64,000 nucleotides of DNA, taken from NCBI GenBank assembly GCA_037783415.1, contig JAZGTN010000003.1:7540501-7604500 (forward strand), written 5' to 3'. Each line of letters starts with the position of its first letter. Within the stretch, counting starts at the first letter, position 1. A program made the translations under genes and the position numbers. This document shows, in pieces, positions 50,801 to 62,800 of the stretch. A model generated the notes under the pieces. That model did not search any database. It saw nothing but the letters and a program-made list of their open reading frames with translations, and had not been told where the DNA came from. The DNA comes from Leptasterias polaris. Lineage: Eukaryota; Echinodermata; Asteroidea; Forcipulatida; Asteriidae.

Positions 50801-53800
50801 TTCCTGAGCAAGCAAAATTTCTGCGCTAGCTGTGTAAGCGTAGAATGCCTAGTAATGTGGACTACGCAAGCGCACAAGCAAATATTCCCTACTAACCTTT
50901 GAAATACGCTTGACGTAAGCGCGGAACTAACTGCTTCAGTAAGCGCCGATTCGTTTCTTACGGTAAGCAGAGCCATGAAATTGGGCCCAGGTTGTTTACA
51001 ACCAATTCTGGTGCTACCATCACACCCCTCTGTTGTCTGAAGCAATCCCATTGCCCATCCCTTAATGCCAAACCCTGTACCTTTCACAGAGAGCAATCTT
51101 CCCCAGTTCTCATTTCATCGGTAAATTGTATGAAAGTGAAACTGACTCCATTTTCATATGGCTGGTTTCTGTACATTTTAATTATCTCTTGACTTAACTA
51201 CATGTAAAGTGCAAAGGTTTAGATGAGAAAATAATTAGTGTATGCTGGATTAAGGACTTAAAAAGTATAACAAGATGGAAGAAAAGCTCTGAAATGATTA
51301 AACTAAAGTGTCACACAGCGTGTCGATTCTCATGATATTCGAGTTCAGTATTCCCCATTCAGATTGTGAGTTCTTGTTGAATAGAAATTTACAAGTCACT
51401 AATAAACCTCTTTCAAATATCAAGTTATAAACCACTGGCTGACTGGCTTAACTTTGGGATAAACAAAACACTAAATTGACTAGAATGGGATTTGAACCTG
51501 CGACCTCCAGATTTACATGCCGGTGCTCTACCAACTGAGCTATCTAGCCGTAATGTTGGCAATCTCCCTATTTTGTCGGTATCTTTGTTCTGGGGTGCCA
51601 GTCTGAAGCCATATCATCTGTATGATCAGAGATCTAACCCAAGTTTACGATACAACCTGGGAAGCGGCAGCAGAAGGATCACCTAAAGGGGATGCAACTT
51701 TTTGATTTCAGATATCAAGTAACAAACCACAAGGGAAGACTGACTGGGTAAATTTTCATTAAATGAAGTTGAACAAAGAAAATTGATCAACGACAACTTC
51801 GTTTTTAAATTTGTATTCTTTCCTGATAAAGTGAAGTCAAGGATACTTATAAAAAACGGATAAGATGAGCATTGGTAGTAGTGAGGGCCTTCTCATGTAT
51901 GAATGACTGGGCGATATTTCGTTGCATTGAACCTCACTACACACTATCACCTGGGCGATTGATACACTAGTCACTCCAAGTGAACTAGGTATGCAGAGTT
52001 TTGTTGAGTCACTTTGCCATGATGACGTTATAAAGACCAGTAAAACTGAATCATATCATCGGGTTTAGATTTATGCAGTATCTTCTATTACCATGTACGT
52101 CCACAAGAAGCTCACACAATACATGGGGGAATACACTTGAAAACTGTCAATAATACAAGATTATTCCATCACATATGTTGGAGGTTTTCCTGGGGCATAG
52201 CCAAATCAGAAGGTTTTTTGTTCTTGTTAGTAATCAGTAGTTGAAACACTGATCCTGATTTCTAAAATCAGCATGTTATGCACACACATGACTTGGCATA
52301 CATTGTCTAGTAACAACTGCTGTGTGCTAGTAAATACTACTTCTTAACTTGCCCTCTGGGCTACTGAAAAGTATGCAACATATCGTTTTTTTTAATTAGG
52401 GGTTTCTTTTGTTTTGTTTTTCAGACGTAAATACTACGAGTAAAGTTTTTTCCTATTGAGTGTGTGTGGTAACTTTATCTGACCAATAAATCAGTAACGA
52501 TCTGTACCTAATGGTTATGCCATTATTATGTTTAAAATCTGGGATTATAAAAGTTCCTATTGGGCAAGTAAAAAACAGGTTTTGCTAACCCAGTGGGTTA
52601 CTTTTTCAAAAGCTTAAGCGCAAAGCCTAATGTGTGTAAAAAATATCCTCACGTGCCATCATATTCATGTAACAGAGTCAGGGGTAACCTGCAAGTGTAA
52701 ACCTGACCAGTTATTGACAACTTCACTCTCTCCCTACACCCCTGCCCCTGCCCCAATTTGACACCCCAAACCCCCACCTGTCTACCCTCACCATTTGAAT
52801 TGTTAACGAGAAATTCTGCGATTTTTTTTTTTTTTTTCATTTGCTGACTTTGACTTGTATGAATGCCATCATGAAGCTTTCTGCGTTTAGTTTCAAGAAG
52901 GAAAGTGATGGATGGGAAGTGGTGATTGATATCTAAGATGGCTTCCTGCAAAGAACCGTCAGGATCTTTAACGAGGAAGAGCATTTATCAAAATGAGTCC
53001 AAAGTCATGGAATAACAGGCAGTGCAAACTGACTCTGCATAATTCAAATCAATGCAATCAGTCTGTACTTCTTTTAAGATTCTAACAGAGTGTAATGACA
53101 GAAAATTACCAATGATTTACTTCATGTGAGCAGAGTGAACGCAATATTAATGTGAAATTTCATTGAGGACTTTAATGACATACATGTATTTACAAGAGCC
53201 AATTCTAGTATTAAAACAGCTCAAAATAGAGTTGCTAGACGTTTCTTTATTTCCCTTTTTAAATGTCAATATTTTGATAAAATAGAGTGCTGTTTTTTGG
53301 TCAGATTGTCTGACGTTGTAGATTTGTAAACAATTCACCTGGAAATAATTATGCCGTTTTTTCTTTTTTACTTTCAACTCTGAGAATATGAGTCTACGTC
53401 ACAACAGAGCAGGGCCTACGTGCACACATGTAAAAAGCCTTTTTAAGTTATGCAACTTCAAATTTAGTACCGTCTTGTGCAGAAAATGACTTTTTCCTAT
53501 TCATCCAATACTAAAAATATCAGGGGATAACAACATGTCATCTGTAGTGCAATGAGAACCCTGGCTATAATGCTAGACTTCCCAATGTCCCCTACCATTC
53601 TGTCTCAACTGACTGAGCATTGCAGATCACAAACCATGTATATTCAAAATGATATTTCAGACGAAAGTTATGTCACACGTAAATATACCCCGAGAAATTG
53701 TATCCTAATTACAAATACATAAATTAATTGTTTTCACAGAGGAGAAATTCATGAGGGGGAGAACCCTGTATGTAGAGGGACTTGTAGCCAGTCTATCCCA

Positions 53801-56800
53801 TTCCCAGCACCTGATGACGTACAGAGACGCACGTTTGTGGTTTCATGTTTTCTTGCAAGTGGACGGCCGCGGCCAGCCTGGGCCCTCTTTCTAATGTCCT
53901 GACCTTTCTGTAATGCCGGTCTCCCTGATTAAATCCTGTTAAGGTCTCCTACACGCCTAGTGTGCATGTTTTTTTTTACACACATTAGTAATAGTTGTGT
54001 GTATCTAAACACACCTATTAATACATGTAGGCTTTGCAGTCTAGCAGAGAGTTTTCACTGAAAAATATTTATTTTTGATTACATATCCAGCTCAGCTACA
54101 GTGTAGATTTTAGAAATTTCTTTAGTTATCATGCAATACAGGAAGGAAAAATGTTGGTTCTCAAATGCGGAGAATTCATTATAACCACTGGAATTCTAGA
54201 AATATATTGCAAAAGTTAATTGTAGTGTGAGAATTCACTCGTTTTGACATACATGAAGGTTTAGTGTGTTTAGGAAATGATCATTTTATTTGTATGACTT
54301 TACATCTATGCACTCAATGGGTTTTAAATCAGCCTTAATATTGTTCTTTCTTTTTTAAGAATAAAATCTAATACATGTAATATGATCATGGTCATAAGCA
54401 AATGAAGTGTGGTCATGTTTGCAATTGAATGCAAATTGACATGCATAATGTAGGTGTCAACTGTCAAAGGATTGCGTTTTATTCTGTAAAAGTCTGAAAT
54501 ACATGTATAAGACTCGCATTGTCTTTTATGTGATTGCTTTAAGATGATTGGGTGGAAATACATCAGGGGTGTCTTCAATCTATGAGTCTGAAATTTAAGA
54601 AAAGACTCAAAACCCATTTGTTCTCTGATAAGGCATTTAATTTCTGTGTAGTTTATGACCGTGCTTTAAACAAATTTTTGTGCTGATATCAGCGCTAAAT
54701 ATCTTTTTTCTGATTGATTGATTGACTTATTGGTTGATTGATTGACTGACTTATTGATTGATTGACTTGTTGGTTGATTGACTGGTTGGTTGGATTCTTG
54801 ATTGACTGATTGATTGAATGAGTGATTGGTTGGTTGGTTGATTGAATGATTGGTTGATTGATTTCTTGATTGATTTGTTGATCAATTGATTGGTTGGTTG
54901 ACTTATTGATTGATTTCTTGATTTCTTTATTAAAAAACAAAAACCGTTACATATATTTTTTAAAAGGTTGCCTCAGTTGATTTGATTTCATATTCAAAAT
55001 CACAAGCAGCAATGACCAGATGAAAAATATGTTGTCTATTTCACATGGATTTATAACCATAATTAAGAAAAAGTCTTGGAATTGTGCGTCTTTTGAAAAT
55101 GTTAACTTGAAATATAAAAAAATCGATCTGACTTGATGGTTATAAATCATCACTATCATAGGAAAAACACAGTGACAAAGATCACAAGAAAAAATACCTA
55201 TAATTTATACAAATTCCAGGAGCTAGCACAATTCCTACTTCAATCATCGACATGTATTGAGGCCAATTTTCACTTCATGCACTCAACATGTACAATTTAA
55301 GTAATTCAAAACTTCAGCAGAAGTTTTTTCCCCATCCCATATCCAATTATTTGAAATGAAATGCAGACGTTAATCTAGGGTCAAACTGAAAAGAACAGGA
55401 AATAACACTTGAAGAGCTGCTAAGCAATAGTCGAGAAATGCCCCAATTAATTAAGTTGACTGTGTGTTCTATTGACAAGTGGAACACACGGACATTGTAG
55501 GTAGCACTCTCCGCCAGGAAATTACAACACGCCTAGGATAATATCACTTGCAGACAACCTTGTCTTTCTTTTTCTGGTTTGGTTTGGGGTCGGTTTTGTT
55601 TGCTGTTTTTGAGTATTTTGTTGTCTGTTTTTGGTTGATTTTGAACATGATTTGGAATGATGTGAAATAGCCCTTCAGATTGCTCAACAGGCATGATAAT
55701 CTTTCCTTTTAAAATTGTATTTCTGTGAAGAAAATGGCTATCAGAAAAACAATAGTATTATTACAAACTTTGTAACTTTAACCAGGCTGTAGTATAAACC
55801 GGAAATACTTCATATAAACAATTTTATTTGTAAAGCTAAAATTGACAGAACAATTCCTAATCAATACTTGGTCAATTGCTAAGTAGATACGAGCTAAATG
55901 GCTCTATTGACTCCTTGCTCCAACATCACACGCAGATCCTGTCTGCCGCCCTCGCTATTTTAGAAGTTTGCATGTAAAGATTTCGGTGAGTGTGGAAATG
56001 CGGCATTGCCTAAAAGGAGCACTGCACTGTATAAAACACGGCCACATTGAAGTGGGGCAACCAGAATTATTGTGATGACAGCGGGTGAATTGTGTCAATA
56101 AATGTGGTCCCAGGTACTTATAGATTGATCTCAGTGCTGACAAATTGATATGATCTCCCAGATTCAAGGTGTAAATATTTATCTTATGACTTCCCCCTCC
56201 CAGTATTGTCACTGACATTCTGATAGAGATAGCAAGATTCAATTTGGATGAGGTCAGCAAGATCAGGGCTCAATTTCATAGAGCTGCTTACGCGCAAAAT
56301 GTAGCTAAGCACCTTAAAAATTATGCTTACCAGAACAAGGTTACCAGCCAAAATACCAGTCCATCATCTGTGACTGGTATCCTGCTCAATTTTGCTGAGC
56401 ATAAAATTGTTAAGCACTATTTGCTGCTTAAGCAGCTCTATGAAATTGGGCCCTGTTAACTTATAATGAACTAATAGGACCCAATTTCACTGTTTAGCAG
56501 AAAATACTGCTTACCAAATATGTTTGGTGGGGTACCAGTCGCAACAGTGAAAGCTTCATGGAATGATGGCTGGTAACCTGCTTCTGCTGAGCAAGATTTG
56601 TCTGTGCCTAGCAAGTTTTTGTGCTTACAGGCTTTATGAAATTGAGCCCTGATCTTTGTATGCTGAGCATGGTCATGTTAGCAAATGCTCTGCAACATGT
56701 TAGAATCACAACAAATAATACCAACGACTTTTTCTTCCCACAGAAAATGTTGGACAAGTTACAGGACCTGTCGGCCCTGTTGGACATGACAGAACCAGAC

Positions 56801-59800
56801 ATCAAGTCGTTAGCCGTCTACTGCGACTGTGATGAGAAGTTAACAAGGAGGCTTCTTACCTCCAGCAAGAACCTACATAAGAAATCTTACAAAGGTAAAC
56901 AACATTGTGTGAGAGTCTTTGGGAGGTTAGAGATTCAATTAAGCTGATAATGAGACCTTTCATCAAGCCCCAATCAAACATCATTACCATGTAGGAAGAC
57001 ATGTACGTAGTAGTTAAATACTGTTCCCCTAATAGATACAACTATTAAGGTGGAGCGTTTTATCATTGTGCTTTTTGGGGTGTTTGACCTGCTGTTACTA
57101 AACAATGGAGATCATTAACGAATTCTAAATTTCTTTCACTCCTCAGCCTTGCCCTTGGTCCTCCCTCAATCAGCTCAACTTCAAGGAGGCGGTAGCAGCA
57201 ATCTCAAGGATTTCTCGGATAGGGAACCTGACTCCAGCTCTTATACCTCCAACAGTCCCGAAAGTGTCAGCCCCCAACAAAAACGAACCTCCACCTCCTC
57301 GATCGGCTCGGCATCATCGGAGCCTCTCTGCATCCGTGTCCCCATTACGCCCCCGTACAACATAGAGACCTACCAGAGGAACTTGTATACCATCACCCCG
57401 CCCCAAACGCCAAAACAATGGGGGAAGAACAAAACAAAAGGAACCCCTCCGCCCAATAAGAGAATGCTAACGGTCAACTTGGCCCCGCCCGATACGCAAC
57501 TTAAGAGGTGTAAATCAACTGAAGCGTCGTTGCCGAATAAGATTGATATTGAAATTGGTGGATCTTTGTCAAGGTACAGTACATGTATGTCAATCAATCA
57601 AGGCCATATAACTCGGACAATGCTTGGTGTGTGCTTATCATATCTGATATGAGTGATTTGTATACTCTTGCCATTTTGTAGCTGTACTCAAATTTCTGCT
57701 TTACCTTTGGCTTTACCATAGAAAAATTTGCATGCTCAGTGCGCATGCGTCACCTATGTAATGAAATGCATGCTGGTCTAGTTAGCGACTAAATGTGTTG
57801 CTAAGTAGACCAGCATGCACCTCATTTCATGCCTACGTACCAAATATTTGCGAAAATAAAATCAAACCAGAAATAAATAAATCATAGCATTATGATTAGT
57901 GACAAGATTGTTGGAGGGTAGGTAATCTAGCCATTGCTGAGGGCTCATTATTACTATTTGCAATTTTAAATTGCAAGTTATACTTGTACATGTATTTAAA
58001 TACCATTTTAAAAATCCCAAACGCAACGACTTTTTAACGTAAGCATATTGATTCTAGTACAAGAAGTACATTGTGTGTAAGCGTCAGTAATCCACAGTGA
58101 GTTTCATGTAATAGCCAAAGGTATATATATACACTGTCTTTACAATCGTCACAAATTGCTTAAAGGCAACAATTACAGAAACGACCCTAGGGAGATTCGA
58201 ACCCATGGCCTTTTACATACTGACGTATCAACCTTACAGCTGCCGAGTGCCCCCCTAGAGAGATCCAAACCCATGACTTTCTACTGACGTCTCAACCTTA
58301 CAGTCAGAAGAGTTTTCCCCGAAAGACTTTGAAGGGAAAGGTCCCTTATCGGGCACCGCTGAACATATATTTATAGGATGGCTGTGGCACAGATTCATTT
58401 GTTTTCCCGTGGTGATAAGGCTCAGTACTCACTTAACACTGACTACACACTGCCTCAGGGACAAGGAATACATTGAAAATTTGAAGCTTCAGAGGGGGAA
58501 TTTGACCTGTGACCTTATTAGAAGTCTTATCTTAAAGATTTACAGGAATAGACAAACCGACTGATAGATTTACCGATTGTAAGTTGTGTGACGAATGATC
58601 GTTGAAATGATTGTGGAAATTATTCACAATTGAGGAAAAGCTACTCATTTAACTTCCTTTGTATTTTGTTTTATTCATTTAGATTTAAATGTTGCTTTCA
58701 GAGGAACTCATTTCCCTAAGTACATGTCTTTTTCAGATACATTTATTTGCTTATTTTTTATTAAGTTATGTAAGTGTTGTTGTTTTGGGGGGGGGGTTTT
58801 GTTTTGTTTTTGTGTATTTATTTATTTATTTATTATTTGGGCTTTTTTATGTTTTTTTTTATTCCTTTATAACTATATCTATAAAAGCTTGATAGGTTTC
58901 TGCAATGGTCAGTTTGCGAGCCATTTATGTGAAGTAGTATAATACATTGTAAGCATACAAATATGTGTACGTGACGAATTAACTGTTTACTGGACAACTG
59001 CCATAGTCAAGCGGATCCTTCCGTTGTTTATGGACACGTTTGTCAAAATACGCAAAAATAGCTGTGAGGACGTGATCCTACTGGACTTTGTCAAGAGGGA
59101 TTTCAATTTAATGATCTTATTAAATTGACATCTAAATGGCAGGACCACTGAGCCCGCTAAATGGAAACTGACAGGTAAAATCCTCTAGCCATCAATTTCC
59201 ACAAATTATATTTATAGTATTGATGCGGTCTCATTCCCCCAAGCTGGCCTGTTTTTTGTTGTCGCTATGTTTAGCAAATGTTCCTGACCGGACGTTAATT
59301 CCAACCTTTACGACAGCCATTTAAATCACTATGACCTTTATTGTTTTGGTTACTACAGAATGAGAGGCAGTAAGATACCCGCGGCTCTCAAGAAGCAGAG
59401 CTCGGGAGGAAGCTGTGAGGCAAACCTAAATTATTCCCGCCGTTTCTCCGAGGACACAATGGACAGCAGTCGGACATCTCCACTAAAGGGTTCGCCAGGC
59501 CGATACAACTCTGTGTGCTCTTTTGAGTCGGGAAAAGCCAGTGAGTTCAACTCTTTCTATCTTGGCTAATTATTTTTATGATTGGCTTTTTTTCTTCTTC
59601 CTGCTCTGTTGCATTGAGATTAAGTGATGTTATTTGCAATTTTACGTTTGATGTTTGTTGGTTTAAACTAGTCTAAAGTAGGTCAAAATGGAACACCGTC
59701 TCCATTTTGTGATTAGTTTCATTTTGCATCTTTAGATGTTGATGATCAACCTTCATTTGTGTTGTTTGTTTTCTTTCATAAAGTGTTTATGTGTTCAAAA

Positions 59801-62800
59801 AGATGCTGAATTTGTAACACAGGCTGGTTGCTGCATTCATTATCAGTGCAATGGGTATACAGGTATACAGGGAACCCAACAATATGGGCTGAAGCACGAT
59901 GATGGTTTACAGCGTTCTCCCTCAACAGTGGTCCACTGGCCAAATGCTAGTTAAATATTCCCGCCGAATTCTGCGCTTGCGATCCCCATTGCCCACTTAC
60001 TGTACTATGCAAGCGCCAAATTTCTGCGGCAGCTGTGTTAGCACCTATGCCTAGTAACATGGAGTACGCACGCGCACAGGCAAAAAATCATCGCTAACCT
60101 GTGAAATGCACTTGTCTGAAGCGCAAAATCCCCTGCTTACGTAAGCACCAATTCTTTGCATGGTAAGAAGAACAATGAAATTGAACCCCACTTTATGAGC
60201 ACAAACTGTTCCCAAGACTCATCGCACAGTCACATTCAATGTGCATGATATGGTAATGTGGCAGGTAACCAATTTATGCTTGGCAAATTTTTTTTTGTGC
60301 TTAATGGCTTCATGAAATTGGCCCTGCAAAGTAGACAAGAATGCTAAGCATATTTATTTTCTAAGCAAAAATTAGCAGGGAACCAGTCCTCTTAGTATTG
60401 AACGTCAAATTTCATTTTGGCTGGTAAGCAAATCCAGTACATGGTATATCTGCCCATAAGCAGCTTTGTGAAACTGTTTGACGTTGTTGCACTTGTTTAC
60501 ATCACCTGTGTATCATTACTAATGGAGTGACTTGTGCAAGTCTCATGACTCACAATGACTTTGTGCACATGAATTGCCTCATGACTAACATTAATCACAT
60601 GATCACAATTATGTCGATGTACTCATAGTTTAAGGGAAATCACCTGTCAGTTGGTCAAAGTCAAAGTAGTGCATTAATTGCAGGGCGTTTCATAGTTTGA
60701 GGCATTGTAAAGGAACATCGGTTGCAGGGTTGGTTTGTCTGTAACGGTGTTGAGAGCCAAAGGCTGTATCCAAATTGTAAGCTACGGCTACGGCTGTTGC
60801 TAAGGATGTTGCTATGGACGTCCTATAGTTCAGTGCAAGATGGTGCGGTGATCCAGTTGTAGCCGTAGCTGTAGCCGCCAATTGGAACACGTTCTCAGAT
60901 ATGGTTCAAACCAAAGAGTCAACCCTACCCTTATGTGACATCCGCAAGATGTGCATTGTTGTCAATGTTTTACATGCAGGGTTCTGCCCACGGTGGTCGG
61001 TGCCGGAAAACCCGACCGGCACTCATGATTCCCCGACCGGCACTCGCAGAATTTTTTCTTTTTCCGACCACCACACATTTTCCCTTTTTTTTGCCCATTT
61101 CCTTCAAAATATTTCGAACAACGTGTAAAACAAATTATTTACCAGCAAACAGTTTTATCCAAAGTTTCGAGTAGCCTACTTCTTTGGTTTGAGTCTATTT
61201 TAATGATCCAGGATCGAGCATTCCTCCCGCCTGTACGATGTACAATAATTATATCCAACGCACGAAACCCGCATTGATTTTGCAATGGTTTCCAGTCACG
61301 CTGATTTTAGCTTTACGCTTGGAATAACATGATACCAGTTTCATCATGTTGCGAACCCTATTCTACAGCGTTTAATACAACGGAAATGAACTGCAGAGTA
61401 AGCACCATGCTATAGATGCTGTAAATTGTTTTCCCATGGCGGTAAAGGCGTGCGCGCACTGAGGGCCTACATTCAAGGCACAGCTGTAGGGCGCACGTGT
61501 GTAACCACTCCGTGCACAATCGAAAAGAAATTGACTTGACTGTACTAGGAGAAAAACAAATTTCCGGCACTAAACAAATCCTGGGCAGAACCCTGTACAT
61601 GATACCAAATCACTTCTTTTATAATTGTAAAACCATTACTCCTTTAAACTGAATTAGTCTGACCCTGTAGTGGTGATCTAACAGCCTAGATGCACAGCTT
61701 ACATAATAATAATACAGTATTAACAATACAGTAGTGTGGGGCTAAAATTCATGAAAAAAAAGAAGCTCTAAGGTGCTTTACACAAATCAATACGGAAAGA
61801 GTGTTGCCAGTCTCAAGTCAAATCAATTTCCTTAAATTGATCCCAACAATCTATTCCAAAGAAATATTTCGACATACATACATGTAAGCCTCAAAAAAGG
61901 ACATTGCTGCATCACAGGGTTCTCTTTATTGATTTGTTTTATTTAATTTGTTTATTATTATTTGTTTTTTACTTTAGGTCAAATTTTCAAACTCATTAAG
62001 ATAAAACCGTTCAGAATGCCCCCAGATTGCTCAGTAGGGCTTTTAAGACCAAAGATAAGCACAAATGACCAAGTAGAACATATTCCGATGACCTCATTTC
62101 AATTCAGCATGCTTAGGCCGAACTTTCAAAATTTGGGTCCAGATTGTCCCACACTTTCACATTCTGGGGAATGTCCAAACATTATGGCGTTAATGTCAAC
62201 AGAAGCTTTGATGAACGGCTTCATTTAGTCCGGTTTCTGCTATTTCCAGGTGAATAAACCACAAAAGGCACTTTCGTCATATTTGTGTATCTTTTAAATA
62301 TCACAGGGAACGCTGTCGAATTTCATTACTTTAAGTAGACACTGACATTCAACTTATGTTATGTTTGTCTTTCAAAGAATTTCCTCTCTCTTTTTTTTAC
62401 TTTCTTTTCTTTTCTTTTTTTCAACAAAAACCTTACCCTTTATACACAAAATGATATAAATAAAAACAAGCAGTTCCTGATGTGGGGATGCCGATGTTTT
62501 CAAGGCTCTTATTTTCAGTTGAACTTTTTGACTGTCAATAGATGAATATTTTTCACTAGAACAAATGTGTAAAAAAAGTAATTCAGTAAGAGATTTATTT
62601 TTGACTATTTTTTTCACTTTTCCTGAACATATTTTCTGCATGAAAATAAAAATAAATTATCCCACTGTTTAACAAACTGGTACCCAAATATTTGATATTC
62701 GAGCACCTTATAACAAACTGGTACCTAAATATTTGATGTTTGAGCACCTTCTAACAAACTGGTACCCAAATATTGGATAATTGAGCACCTAACAAACTGG

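Larger units (their letters stand above)
50097..56743 (+). other. KSR intron 2, no extra exon seen
   Basis: Besides the listed repeats it holds a (GATT)n-rich microsatellite (54711-54930) and otherwise single-copy-looking DNA. A GC-richer block at about 53790-53945 has no ORF. I see no gene. Confidence 0.6.

Noticed and set aside
51484..51552. Possible tRNA-Tyr or tRNA-Asn gene
   Set aside because: The acceptor arms pair, but the T-stem does not, and it shares flanks with the SINE copies at 2525 and 4553.
54695..54940. 81-residue minus-strand ORF of Asn/Gln/Ser/Ile repeats
   Set aside because: It is a translation of the GATT microsatellite.
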